From Phymatolithon calcareum (taxonomy: Eukaryota; Rhodophyta; Florideophyceae; Hapalidiales), in the NCBI GenBank assembly GCA_977006965.1, contig OZ345383.1:1488001-1552000 (forward strand): a DNA stretch of 64,000 nt. Reading direction: 5' to 3'. Under the pieces are notes generated by a model. It searched no databases, was not told the origin of the DNA, and saw nothing but the letters and a program-made list of their open reading frames with translations. How positions within the stretch are numbered: the first letter of the stretch is position 1; each line of letters opens with the position of its first letter. Positions 1-10,172 of the stretch are shown here, one piece after another. Position numbers and translations under genes: made by a program.

Positions 1-900
1 GAATGGCCAGCGCGGTAATGTTGGCGACTGCATGGAAGCAGAACGAATGCAGGGACACATCATGTCGAAAACGTTCACGGACGACCGCAAAATGCTTAAA
101 CCTTTTGTTGATAGTTTCGTGGCGGGCTCGCATGTCACTGTGGCACTCATTATGGACCTCAAAATCATACGGTGTGAAACAAAGGGGACTTCTGTACCCC
201 TTATCAGCGACGACCCGCTCGCCGTCTTTGAGAGCGTGTTTCATGTCTTTGTTAAAAATAGTAAGGTCTGCATTAGCGCCGCACTCAAACGCACCGTTGA
301 CCCAAACTATTTCGTTACCCTCCAATGACAGTGCAATTTCATAGCGGACGCCCGGCCCTTTTAGTTTGTGAGAGTACCATTTCGTATCCCGTGGTGTGGG
401 CTCTTGAATCGGGCAATCTGTCCCATCGACTGATACGTAGCATCCATGATACGCTTTGTAGAACAAACGCCGCTCCCACTGGATCTGAACAGTTGGAGTA
501 CAGTGGACGGATAGGAATTAGCAATCTCGATACTCCTCAAATAGTTAGGAATAGGGAACAAAACAGCAAAACGAGTACGTACTACACGGACAGCTGCAAT
601 TAGTTTGACGTATTTCCACGCCCATTTGCGAAACGTCTTTTCATCTACACGGCAGAATGCGGCATGAACGTGCTCAGTCCGGTAGATTTTCAAAAAGAGG
701 AGTGCCCACAGTAAATGTACCGGCTTTCCCGAATGTTCCGCCGGTATGCGGGCCCAAAGCTCCGCACAAATCGAAGGGGAACCACCAAAATGGGCACGAA
801 AGCGCCGTATCCATAGGGCAGTGCTTGTATGAGATACTCGAATGAGATCAGCACCGAGTTCTTCGAAAACTGAAGGGCGCGTTGCCATCAAAACGCTCAT
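1..900 (-). pseudogene. Harbinger/PIF-like DDE transposase, frameshifted and cut by window edge
   Basis: The minus strand from 900 to about 520 encodes an N-terminal part with the segment AFCRVDEKTFRKWAWKYVK. Reading continues in another frame from about 520 to the window edge, so there is at least one frameshift. The second part holds the recognisable catalytic core: VDGTDCPI (first Asp near 427), VVADKGYRSPL (second Asp near 205) and RARHETINKRFKHF (Glu near 118). These are the DDE_Tnp4-type motifs of Harbinger/PIF transposases, nuclear cut-and-paste enzymes. The Myb-like partner ORF of Harbinger elements is not visible and could lie left of the window. Element ends were not identified. Confidence 0.8.
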
Positions 901-1951
901 GATGCTTCAATCCTGTGTCACTGTGATCTCCACAACGTACATTACCAACTTTATTGGTTCTGTACGTTGCGGTTGATCGAAGTGACACGTGTTAATCATC
1001 TTTTGTCGTGATCCTGGTAAGTGCATATTCTCAAACAATTCAGATTTTTGTGAAAAAACCGCTGTTTGCGGTGGATACGAATGAATTCTAAAACGTTTCA
1101 AAGCTATGATTTGAATGTGTGGAGACGTCTGACTCAAAAATAATAATGTAGTCAGTTTTGTCCAATTAACATTTTTACAAGTCAGCGCAGCTATACCATT
1201 AACAACCCCCATTACAATCATGACAGTGATCCGTTAGCGGTTGACCAAATAGCGCATTTTCATGTGCGCAATCGATTCTGGTCAGATTTTAACAGTGCGC
1301 GTTTTGATTATGATAAATTTTTAACGCCCGATATATGAAACGAAAGAGAAGGGTATTGAAGAAAATTAAAAACGCGGGAAAAAGGTCCAAAAAACACCAA
1401 GTTATGAAACCGCGCTAGCGTCAATTTCGACAATTGCGCACCAAAATGGATTTTGGTGCGCAACTGTCCAAATGTCCACTTGCGCGGTTTCAGTAAAAAG
1501 TGCGAGAGTGGGACAAATTTGGGTTCAATAGAAACGTCATTCTAGCTCCTTTTCAAATGTTCGGTCGTATATCAGCGCCTCTTGGGGAGTTTAGAGTTGT
1601 AGCTTTCTGAATGTTTAGCAAAAACAATTGCGAACGAAAAATGAGAGCATGAAAAATTTTGCACATTTATGCGCGTGATGCGCGGTTACGCGCAATTGGC
1701 TCTTGTAATTTGAATGGCTCATCAAAAGACGGGCATGACGCACACTTTCATTACTCTCTTAATCTTACTCTAAGGCTCCGTGATTTGGAACGGTGGTGAT
1801 TGTTAACAGTGTATGTTTCAATAGAAAAATATGACAATGGTTGCTCTCTAATAAGAGCAAAATTTGAAAATTGTCCAGAAGGTACATAATAATATCCTAA
1901 TTTTATATAAAATAGTTTCATAAATCTCTATCTCGCTACACTACTGGGTAT
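901..1951. other. Gene-free stretch upstream of the 2035 gene
   Basis: No convincing coding region on either strand. It contains the 88-bp palindrome at 1405 and several TGCGC/GCGCA words between 1250 and 1700. The rightmost 50 bases lead into the promoter of the 2035 gene. Confidence 0.5.
1405..1492. repeat. 88-bp near-perfect palindrome
   Basis: The two halves begin TGAAACCGCGC and read inwards to TTGCGCACCAAAAT with a GG centre; the outer 11 bp and inner 14 bp pair perfectly, with scattered mismatches between. It can fold into one long hairpin. It lies between the Harbinger remnant and the 2035 gene, in DNA rich in GCGC-containing words. It may be a fold-back element or a transposon end. 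Confidence 0.8.
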
Positions 1952-1958
1952 TATAAAT
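1952..1958 (+). promoter_or_regulatory. TATA box of the 2035 gene
   Basis: TATAAAT lies 77 nt before the start codon at 2035. A start of transcription about 30 nt downstream would give a leader of roughly 50 nt. A second TATA-like word occurs near 1906. Confidence 0.5.
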
Positions 1959-2034
1959 CCAGTACTAGTGGGTCTCGAGCACCCCTCTATCTCTTCCACA
2001 CACAAGTGTTAGCTACATCTCCAACTTTGCAGCA

Positions 2035-2943
2035 ATGGCTCCCCGTGGAAAGAACGTGAAACTATACGATATGCTTGCGGATATCGTAAAATCCGGATCG
2101 GATAAGGGCAAGACACCTTCTGCCGTCAAGGCCACTCGCAATGAGTTTAAGGATGTTAAGCCTTCAACGTTTCGCAGCTGGCTATGCACGCTCCGTGAAG
2201 AAGTTCAGAAGCGCAAACTTGATCGTAAGTGACTACATTTACTTGCAAAGGGAAGCGGAACACCAATAGCTGACTTTTCAAATGTAACGATGGCAGATGA
2301 TGACGACGATGATCGTGATGGGTTGCATACTATTTGTACGAATAACGATGTCAAAAGAGCAAAAGTGCTGTCCGCGCACAATGACCACGACGTGGACGTG
2401 GATGATGTGGACGACAGTGAATCAGACGAGGAGGCACCGGTCCAGAACTTAGACAACGACTTTGTTTTTAAGCCTATTTTTGTACTGGGCGAATGGGAGA
2501 CTAAGGAAGAAGACAAGCGCATATCTATTGCCATTCTAATGCCGTCGGGGGCGTGTGAGCGTCCGGCAGATCATGACGTTAAAGTGGTCCGTGGGGGTCG
2601 GTTTCTCGAAGTTTCTGTTGTTTGGCCGCAGTCAATGACTGATATGCTATTGTTACACAAAACATGGGCTTATAAGGAGATGAGGTTTGCTGGCAATGTG
2701 CGAATTGCCGGATTTCGGTCTTTTTTGCGCCGGCTGCGCTCTACGACTGCGGAGTACATCGTTTCCTCTTATCAGATCAAGCTTCCGTTTGCGGTGAAAA
2801 CTGAAATTTCGATTGTGAAGAGAAGCCGAGCGTATTTAAGATGGGTTGGGAGCACGCAGCGTGTCCTTTACGTTACGCTGAAAGCCCCAGACTCGGAAAG
2901 GAACATAGAAGTGGATGGCGTCCCGACATTTATTGAAGCCTAG
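2035..2943 (+). CDS. Two-exon gene, 287-residue protein of unknown function
   Basis: Exon 1 is 2035-2224 and exon 2 is 2270-2943. The intron 2225-2269 has GTAAGT at its 5' end and AATAG at its 3' end; removing it joins MAPRGKNVKLYDMLADIVK... in frame with exon 2 without a stop. The protein has a lysine-rich N-terminus (residues 1-63), a very acidic stretch (about 70-115) starting ADDDDDDRDG and including DVDVDDVDDSESDEE, and a C-terminal half with FVLGEWETKEEDKRISIAIL and VVWPQSMTDMLLLHKTW. I do not recognise the family. TATA box, GT-AG intron and an AATAAA 15 nt after the stop make it look like a working gene. The iteron-array element begins about 130 bp downstream, so it could also be an accessory gene of a mobile element. 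Confidence 0.75.
2225..2269 (+). other. 45-nt spliceosomal intron
   Basis: Donor GTAAGT directly after GATC; acceptor AATAG before CTGAC. Exon 1 ends with one nucleotide of a codon, completed by CT of exon 2 to give Pro. Without splicing exon 1 stops at 2230-2232. Confidence 0.75.
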
Positions 2944-2957
2944 AAAAGAAGTTGGAC

Positions 2958-2963
2958 AATAAA
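2958..2963 (+). terminator. Poly(A) signal AATAAA
   Basis: Canonical hexamer 15 nt after the TAG stop of the two-exon gene. Confidence 0.6.
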
Positions 2964-3070
2964 GCTCCACCACGCTTCCCGCTGATTGGAGGAACGAATG
3001 GGTACAAATGAGAGATTTCTAGCAAAACAAACCCCGAAGTCGACATTTCCCGCAACTCCCCGGGTGCTTC

Positions 3071-3311
3071 GTGGTCATTTTAGTAAAATATTGCAACCTA
3101 CGTGGTCATTTTAGTAATGGACGCATATTTTCAGTGTCACTAATTTTCGCGTCTGTGTCACTAATCGCAAAAAAGACATTTCAGTGTCACTATTTTGCAA
3201 AATGACACGTCAGTGTCACTAATCTGAAAAACAGTGCCTTGGTGTCACTAATTTCCAAAAAAAGCATCTCAGTGTCACTAATCTTCCAAACGGATCGACA
3301 ATGTCACTAAA
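3071..3311 (+). repeat. Left iteron array, nine units, about 29-31 bp period
   Basis: Nine copies of a GTGTCACTAAT-like core, mostly spaced 29-31 bp (one step of 21). Two outermost units carry GTGGTCATTTTAGTAA instead. Confidence 0.85.
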
Positions 3312-4117
3312 AATTACAGAAGAAGCTAGAAATGTACAATTTTCGGGAAATAGTTATTACAAAGTCTATTCATCTTGTAAAAATTTGGCAAGGAGTAATA
3401 CTCCTTGCTGAGTCCACGTTTCGCAAGCTCCAGGTTTTGTGCACAAGGTTTTCAGAATATGATACTCATCGGATGGAAATGTTTACCTGTAACGGTCTAA
3501 TCACAACAAAGACGAACTGGTCTGTAACGTGGATAAATCGGGCCAAAGAGAAACTTTGACAGTAGTGTTCTGTGGTCAATGGCAAAGCTCTTGCAAAACC
3601 GTGGGCATGATTAATGGCTCTGAACGGTCAACTTAATGCAATAAGCTCAAGTTTTCCTCGAGAATGATCTGCTCCCTAAAACTAAAGGCCTGCATTTTTT
3701 ATAGAGCAGAATATTCCCGATGAAATCTTGAGCTACAGCTAAATTAAGGTGTTATAAGATGGCAAACTGTAACAATGGTTAACTACACCTCTACCAGCTT
3801 CATATCGATAGCAGTTGCGAGAATTTCCTTGTTTGGCGATAATTTTCCGATTTTTCCGGTGTCCCATTCTTTTTTGTTGGGGCGAGGAGTACTTTCTGCA
3901 AGTGCCGAGGCATGTACAGTACATTACTGCAGCAGCAGGCTCTCTATGCGGCCGTAATCACGACTGCATTCAGAAATGCATTCACGTTCAACATTCGATA
4001 TATCGAATGTTATGTGTAGTATAACGAAAATCTATTCACATGATCGGCATTGATATTTCGAAATGTTTTCCGAAACTTTTCCCGAAGAGCACAATTGTGT
4101 CTTATTGAGTTGCTTTT

Positions 4118-4245
4118 AGTGACACAGAAGAGCGATTTTTAGGATTAGTGACACTGAGGCATCGTTTCTCAGAATAGTGACACTGAAGTGCTGTTTTTCA
4201 TATTAGTGGCACTGACGTGCTGTTTTTCAATTTAGTGACACAGAC
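4118..4245 (-). repeat. Right iteron array, five units, inverted
   Basis: Five TAGTGACAC cores spaced 28-29 bp, the reverse complement of the left array core. A further TTTTAGTAA word at about 4275 resembles the outer units of the left array. Confidence 0.85.
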
Positions 4246-4360
4246 GTGAAATCAGTGAAAGGGAAAATATTTAGCCAAATATTTAGCCTTTTAGTAATTT
4301 CCTCAAAATATTCCACTATTCTGCGTCACGAATAGTCGATGGGAAGTGGACCAGCTGATT

Positions 4361-5874
4361 TTATGTTTCGGCCGTAACCTCAGTCGCTTGAAACATGGCA
4401 AGGATTTCATCAAGTGCTCTTCTTGTGTAGGCACTTGCTTGGGGTGATAGCTCGCCTTTTGATAGGCCGGTCTTGATATCCTCGATGGCATCTTTTCCAG
4501 TTTGACGTGCAAGTTCGATGAGCTCCGAGGTGCTCATCGGTGGGAATGTTCCAAATGACATCCTGTACCTCCTTGACTTGAAGCACAAGTGCGGCCGCAG
4601 AATTGTCATGGTGTGCGGGATAGAATGTTTTTTCTCTTTTTCCACTTTAGTGACGGCTTCCAGAATCGTTCTTCTTTGCTACTGCTTGTGTTTGTGCTGA
4701 ACAGGGTTTCCTTCGCTTCCCTGGAGAGTGCCGGTTTCTTTCGGGATGCGTCACATCCAGTCTTGCGTTCTGAATCTCCTTGGAGGCTTGCGCTGGTGCC
4801 GGTATTGAGGCGAGATTCTCTAAGCGACTCATGAGTCTTCGCACGAGTAATCGTGCTAGGATGTCTCTTCTGTCCTTCGACATTACAATACGACACATTG
4901 CACTGCTCCTTTCCGAGCTCCTTTTTTCAGGCATACCAAACATTTGATTGAAGAAGATCGACTCGATCTCCTTGATCTCATGATCTACTTTGGGCGTCCA
5001 TGGTGTCAGATGGAGCACATTTTCCCACTTCGACAGCACAAGAGATTTGCACAATGTTATTGACCTCGCTCGGTGAACTCTGTTAGTGCGTACACGAAGC
5101 CGTCTTAGAATTCCGAGGACATTTTTTGAGAACCTGATATCCCTTCCTCCGTAGTCGTTACGCCCAGGTATTTCTCTTCCCGTTCTTTCTTCAGCTTCCG
5201 TCCAGATAATTAAAAATAATGTCTTGCAGTAGCCCTTGTCCGCTTTTCGTCGTGTTCCACTTCATTTCATTTTCCTGGGTCCATTTTGACGCCAAGGCAA
5301 GAATTTCCTGGAGTCTCTTCGCTTAAATCACTGTCCAAGACCCCAGTTTCAGTAACAGAGCGGCTTCTCGCTGTCTTCCTTACCGAATACGCTCAATTCA
5401 GCTCACATGACCTTAATTCGAATACTCTTCCCATGAGGGACAGAGAGAGCCTTTTGCATTTATTGTAGGTTTTCATGTAACCACAGCACTGGTTACAAAG
5501 TATGTCTCCAAAGACGATTTTTTCCACAGCGGGGCTCTTTTGAAAATCATTCTTGAGCATCTCAACCGTGCTGTTTGTAGACTCGCAATGCTGGAGGAGT
5601 GTAATTAGCGACATTTACACTCTCGGTGATATCATAACGCCCCTGCCCGTTTGAAGCGGCGATCCTGATCGCACCTTAGACTGGGCATCTCATCATCTCA
5701 TCGGAGAGAGATCACCCCTTTTCATGATAAACCCACCCTTATCTTGACACTCCCAGTGATTACATGTTGTGTCCCTGATATGTATAGCGCTCCTGACAAC
5801 TTGTTGGGATTGTCTATGGGGATTTTTGCTGACCGCCCCCTCTTCTTCCGCTTTCAAGACTTGCACCGTCTCCT
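4361..5874 (-). mobile_element. LINE (non-LTR retrotransposon) fragment, RT/thumb region, decayed
   Basis: Reading on the minus strand, 5868-5394 matches the LINE copy at 30000-30745 closely (for example ENSTVEMLKNDFQ / KIVFGDIL in both), and then runs on into the open frames 5054-4647 and 4645-4361. The 5054-4647 part (EIKEIESIFFNQMFG, RRDILARLLVRRL) has the look of the region after the reverse transcriptase core of LINEs. Several stops and frameshifts are present. A solo gypsy LTR splits it at 5576-5764 and a piggyBac copy abuts its upstream side at 5875. No YADD motif was located in this part. Confidence 0.6.
5576..5764 (+). mobile_element. Solo LTR of gypsy A family inside the LINE
   Basis: 189 bp starting TGTAGACTCGCAATG and ending GTGATTACA, alignable with both LTRs of gypsy A (12674-12898 and 18160-18396), with a deletion of the LTR middle. 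Flanks: ...GTGCTGTT before and TGTTGTGTCC after. The LINE copy at 30145 has the uninterrupted sequence (GTGCTGTTCTGTCC on its complement), so TGTT is the apparent target duplication. Recombination between two LTRs explains a solo copy. Confidence 0.85.
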
Positions 5875-5878
5875 CTAG

Positions 5879-7008
5879 TGTCTAGTTTACCGACCACCTC
5901 AAATGAGGGGCGATTTTAAAACTCGAAGATAATCTATAAAACGAAGGCGAGACAGCTCACTCACGCCAGAGTCGCAAAGCCGGGCTTGTCTTCTGTGCGA
6001 AGAGTATCGCAACTAATTCCTTATACTCACATCTTTCTACTCTTATGAATCATACCTGATGTGCCGCACGAAAAGACTCCCTTGTACGGGTCGTTGCAGC
6101 TAAATATGCCAAGGAAACGAATGCGCTTAGTCGAGAAGAATGTTGTAGACTGTAGGCAGCCATTTCCAAGTCAATATATCTGTTGGTCCTAATTCAGCAC
6201 CTAGTGAAGAAGATGAAGATTGCGACAGTCAAGATTGTTAGCCTCAACTCATGAAAGCCTGTTAATAGTGCTTCAACCCACTCGGCACCTTGGACCGCGC
6301 CCGCATCCGACAGCATGTCATCTCCCCATACATGCGTCGTTGCCCGGTCAGCGCATCGTTGGAGCTTCTTCTGTCTGCAAACCAGTGAATGTGGTGTTCG
6401 CATGGGATTCGCAGTTCTTCCGTCGCTTCAAAAGTTCGGACCGCCGACAATATTTCGGCGTCGAATGACGAACCCACTACTCCAATGGTCGTTTCGTGTG
6501 AACACATTTGTTCCGGCAACTTTCTTCGTTTATACCTCGTTTCTAATATCTGATGCTCATCCAGAGTGTCAGCAGCACATGACGGAGCAAAGATAACATG
6601 AAGTACTCATCCAGCACTTCATCGATACTGCATTTAACTCCAATACTACACATAAACATTCAGTCAATTCAGATCGTATATTTAGGTTGGAGAGCGTTGT
6701 TCGAACCCACTTCACTCCCACCAAGAAGAAAAGGAAGAATTCGAATGCCATGACGACTACTTTTCCCGCGCGAATGAACCGCAGATATTGCAAAGTGAGC
6801 AAAACGACTGACATATGTTCATCATGTAGCAAGCTTTATGGTGGCGAAACATGCATCTGTCGCATTCATTTGGTTGAGATTGCTTGACGAAGCGCGTTGT
6901 TGCTATCCATAAGCATAACGCTGCGAAGAGCCTGATATTAGAGAGCTTTCGTTTGCAAAAACTTACATGAATCTCATACCCTCAATTGAGGGAAAAGTTC
7001 AAACAGAA
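5879..7008 (+). mobile_element. piggyBac-like copy 1, internally deleted
   Basis: Left end TGTCTAGTTTACC with CCTCAAATGAGG nearby; right end with CCCTCAATTGAGGG near 6980. CTAG borders both ends (5875-5878 and 7009-7012). It joins an N-terminal part (about 5940-6240, containing ALSREECCRL) directly to a C-terminal part (6480-6887, LQWSFRVNTF to the cysteine-rich tail), so the DDE core is missing. The uninterrupted LINE sequence around 30040 serves as the empty site for the left junction. Confidence 0.75.
6480..6887 (+). pseudogene. piggyBac transposase C-terminus with cysteine-rich tail (copy 1)
   Basis: Encodes LQWSFRVNTFVPATF, SDAHPECQQHM and, in the next frame, FTPTKKKRKNS followed by YCKVSKTTDICSSCSKLYGG and CICRIH. 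The Cys pattern corresponds to the C-terminal cysteine-rich domain of piggyBac transposases that binds the element ends. The same tail is seen at 9146-9346 minus and about 49620-49860 minus. A frameshift separates the two parts. Confidence 0.7.
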
Positions 7009-7012
7009 CTAG

Positions 7013-9012
7013 TGTCTATTGTAGGGAATTTGTGCCTCAATTGAGGACAACATTTTTCGCAACATTGAAGCATATTTTATAGCTATAGCAAAAGGCGCTA
7101 TACTCATCATCAGTGTCGCCGAAGACATGAAGCGCATGGATAGTATCCAGTTGCCGGGCACATAATTCTTACCTGTGGATGTGCCGCATATGTAAATTAA
7201 AGCACCATCAAGTCTTGAGCATCACAAGCAGACAAGCCTCGTATTCATGACTTTGCAAACCTTGCATCTATTCTGCAAGATGTAAGGGGTGAGCACCCCA
7301 TGCGCAGTCATGCGTTTCTTCTTTTTAGGCGTTAGATGCGTGCCTACACCGCTGCAGACACGAATCTCGGCTTCGGGGTGACAGAGTGACGCCGAGAATA
7401 GTACGAGTCGTACGAATTATCGATCTGCTGCAATGCCAGCTCTTCATGAAACGTCCGCTGCGTCATCATCTTCTGTGCCTCTGCGTGAGCTCCAGAGTAC
7501 AGCAACCAGCTGTCAACGACGCATATTGCCAATAGAGAATAATTGACTCTAAAAGAGCAGTCTTGAGTGTGCAGCTTTTTCTTCGTATTCAGGCTTTCTT
7601 GTCGACATCGATTTTGCTTGTCAGTTTGAGAACACGCGGAATAATAGGTCTCACAAACTTCGGGCTGGGGTATGGACAGCTCAACGCGGGCAGGTCCATC
7701 ATCAAGCTGATGCCAGCGTACGCGACAGTAAGGATTCCCTTTCAGGGTAGAGGATGTCTTCCAAATGAAGTACCGGCGATCTCGGTTCAACCACATGACA
7801 GCCATCATTAATTGGCCACCGCTCTAGCACTGAAGCAGATACAGCGGAGGTATTCGAAAAACCTGTCGCGAGACATTCCGGTGTTTTCAAAGCATGTACT
7901 TTTTCGTTCAATGCTTGCTCCATAAATCCTTATTCGAGCCAAATTCAAACCTCGTCATGACGATTAGAATGCCGAAGAATTTCAGCAAATCCGACAATGT
8001 AGTTTCTTGTCGTCCAATTCGCTTCAACCTCGCAGACGTTATTGCCGCAATCTTTCTCAAATGGGGCTGCGAGAACATGACCATGAAACAGTTGTATGAA
8101 GTACGAGATCCCAGGCCACCATTTTCGGTGATTCTCTCTCCTCTAGGGGTCCGCGCTGACCAGAACTGTTGAGAAATGCTTCCTGCAATCGGAGAAAGAA
8201 TTTTCCCTTCGAACCATTCGACATCGTGCACCACGGCCTCCGGCCTACAATCAGGAGTAATAAGATCGCGGTTTCTTGTGAGGCCTAGTCCCAAGATTCC
8301 TGTAGTGCATATTAAAAAGAGCCAGGAGCAGGGCGCTGAAAGATCTTCCGGTTAGTACATGGGTTTCCAGAGCTTCACGATTTTCTTGGATAGGGACATG
8401 CGCAGAGGTGGGCCCGATATTCTCAAGAGTTCTGCTCGGTGTCGCACTGTAACCTGCATCTGAACTTGAAGGCGCTGGTGCGTTTTCTTCCCAACGGCGA
8501 CGCAATTCGACACGGTGGGTCCTTTGACCGTCTACGACAGCATTTCCTGGCTTAACTTTGATAATCTTGACGGTCTAAACCTTGGTTTTAGGCCTCTCTT
8601 GTTGCACTAGGATCTAATTCACGCGCAAGGATGTGCTTGAAAGACCGCTAATTTGTTCAATAAGAACTTCCAGAACGGTCCCATTAATTATTTTGACTTT
8701 TCCCTGGAGCTAAAAAGTCTGGAGCACTGGGCTAGACTCACAACTGCGTTTGCTTCGGATTGAACTGGAGCACCGACTCGTCGGCGGGGATCTTTTTCCT
8801 GTGTCATCGCAGCACACAATTCTGCTGGGCGATGATTCAATTTTGCTCGCTGCGGTCGCAAAACACCTTTTATATCAGAACATGGGATCTCTGAGAGCAG
8901 TAGAAATGGGGGCTTTCTGTACGTGGCGACAAAATGGTGCTCCGAATATTTTTCGTAATCTTTCATGGGCTTTGAAATGTTGCCTCAATTGAGGACGTCC
9001 GTATAATAGACA
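7013..9012 (-). mobile_element. piggyBac-like copy 2, full length but decayed
   Basis: Both ends start CTAG-TGTCTATT (left at 7009, right complement at 9016) with CCTCAATTGAGG at 7033-7044 and 8983-8994. It lies between copies 1 and 3, which point towards it. Minus-strand coding pieces run from MTQEKDPRRRVGAPV (about 8810) through the DDE-domain start at 8294-7908 to the C-terminal part at 7808-7344. Internal stops and shifts make it inactive. Confidence 0.75.
7344..8294 (-). pseudogene. piggyBac (DDE_Tnp_1_7) transposase, copy 2
   Basis: The piece 8294-7908 contains LSDLLKFFGILIVMTRFEFG and NKDLWSKH, a strong signature of the piggyBac transposase family known from oomycetes and other protists. 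The piece 7808-7344 has DGPARVELSIPQPEVC, DCSFRVNYSLLA and a C-terminal RRHSVTPKPRF. The segment between 7908 and 7808 is in other frames and the central catalytic region is largely missing. Confidence 0.75.
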
Positions 9013-9016
9013 CTAG

Positions 9017-9665
9017 TAGTGTCTAGTTTACTGAATTTTTCCCTCAATTGAAGGTATGAGATTCATGTAAGTTTTTGCAAACGAAAGCTCTCTAATATCA
9101 GGCTCTTCGCAGCGTTATGCTTATGGATAGAAACAACGAGCTTCGTCAAGCAATCTCAACCAAATGAATGGGACAGATGCATGTTTCGCCACCATAAAGC
9201 TTGCTACATGATGAACATATGTCAGTCGTTTTGCTCACTTTGCAATATCTGCGGTTCATTTGCGCGGGAAAAGTAGTCGTCATGACATTCGAATTCTTCC
9301 TTTTCTTCTTGGTGGGAGTGAAGTGGGTTCGAACAACGCTCTCCAACCTAAATATACGATCTGAATTGACTGAATGTTTATGTGTAGTACTGGAGTTAAA
9401 TGCAGTATCGATGAAGTGCTGGATGAGTACTTCATGTTATCTTTGCTGCGTCATGTACTGCTGACACTCTGGATGAGCATCAGATATTAGAAACGAGGTA
9501 TAAACGAAGAAAGTTGCCGGAACAAAAGTGTTCACACGAAACGACCATTGGAGTAGTGGGTTCGTCGTTCGACGCCGAAAGCTGGTTTGGAGACAAAAGG
9601 AGCTCCCTCGGCGCGCTGACTGGGCAACGATGGATGTATGGGGAGATGATAAGCTGTCGGGTACT
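9017..9665 (-). mobile_element. piggyBac-like copy 3, 3' part only, inverted relative to copy 1
   Basis: About 650 bp nearly identical to the reverse complement of 6305-7005 (FTPTKKKRKNSNVMTTTFP, DICSSCSKLYGGETCIC at 9346-9146). It lacks about 85 bp present in copy 1 near 9590. It ends at 9660-9672 where LINE sequence begins. Together with copy 1 it forms a large inverted repeat around copy 2. Confidence 0.75.
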
Positions 9666-9671
9666 ATGGGA

Positions 9672-9994
9672 AGGCTGATTGATGATATGATCACTTGCGA
9701 AGCAATTTGGATCCCAAGCCACTGCGGGCTCCCTGGGAACAAAAAACGGACGACCTTGCTCGAAAAGGCATTGCAGAGTCAAGTCTGGTGACGCATCAAT
9801 ATATACCCTTAACCATAGAATCTTTGCCGTCGATTTTCAATTGGTACCAGTCGGCAAAGCTTAGGAGTGTACATTTTATACCCCCAGAGCGCCATATAAG
9901 TCACAGGCGCGCTGAAACTACTCTCAATCAACTCGCCACATTATGTTCCTTACCGGAAACAGTTTTTCAAGATATTTACGTTGAATACGCATAG
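9672..9994 (+). pseudogene. LINE RNase H domain fragment
   Basis: Two overlapping frames give IWIPSHCGLPGN and then DDLARKGIAESSLVT, the end of the RNase H domain carried by I/Jockey-like LINEs (H-x-G-x-x-GN...AD-LA). One frameshift at about 9740. The following residues (FNWYQSAKLRSVHF, HRRAETTLNQL) fit the segment that normally follows RNase H. The C-terminal zinc-knuckle-like part of such a LINE is found at 11779-12126, suggesting interruption by the DNA between. Confidence 0.7.
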
Positions 9995-10172
9995 GTTGTC
10001 AACCGACTTGAAGGGATGACGTCAGCCGAGACGTTGCTCAGGGGGAATCCTGAGGTTATGACATGAAACCAAGAAAGACCCAGGGGGATTCTGAGGTTTC
10101 AGGACATTCTCAAACGATTTCCCGCGAGCAACGCCTGGGCTAATGTCATTCCCGATGAGGAGGTTGACAACC
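9994..10172. repeat. 179-bp segment with 11-bp terminal inverted repeats
   Basis: GGTTGTCAACC at 9994-10004 and GGTTGACAACC at 10162-10172. Interior contains two imperfect copies of CAGGGGGAWTCTGAGGTT. It could be a small MITE or the left edge of the following Crypton-like insertion. Confidence 0.4.

Larger units (their letters stand above)
3071..4290. mobile_element. Unclassified element flanked by inverted 29-bp iteron arrays
   Basis: A left array (3071-3311) and a right array (4118-4290) in opposite orientation enclose about 800 bp. Left units start at 3071, 3102, 3134, 3155, 3184, 3213, 3242, 3272 and 3301; the core is CAGTGTCACTAAT, with GTGGTCATTTTAGTAA variants at the outer end. Right units read ATTAGTGACACTG and start at 4118, 4146, 4175, 4204 and 4233. 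The spacer between units varies while spacing stays near 29 bp. The interior holds only short ORFs (for example 3332-3559 plus) with no recognised domain. Subterminal binding-site arrays of a nonautonomous DNA transposon are the best guess; superfamily unknown. Confidence 0.65.

Noticed and set aside
3060-4290. CRISPR array
   Set aside because: Repeats of short core with about 29-bp period occur as two inverted blocks in eukaryotic-type DNA, with units that vary and no cas genes; not a CRISPR.
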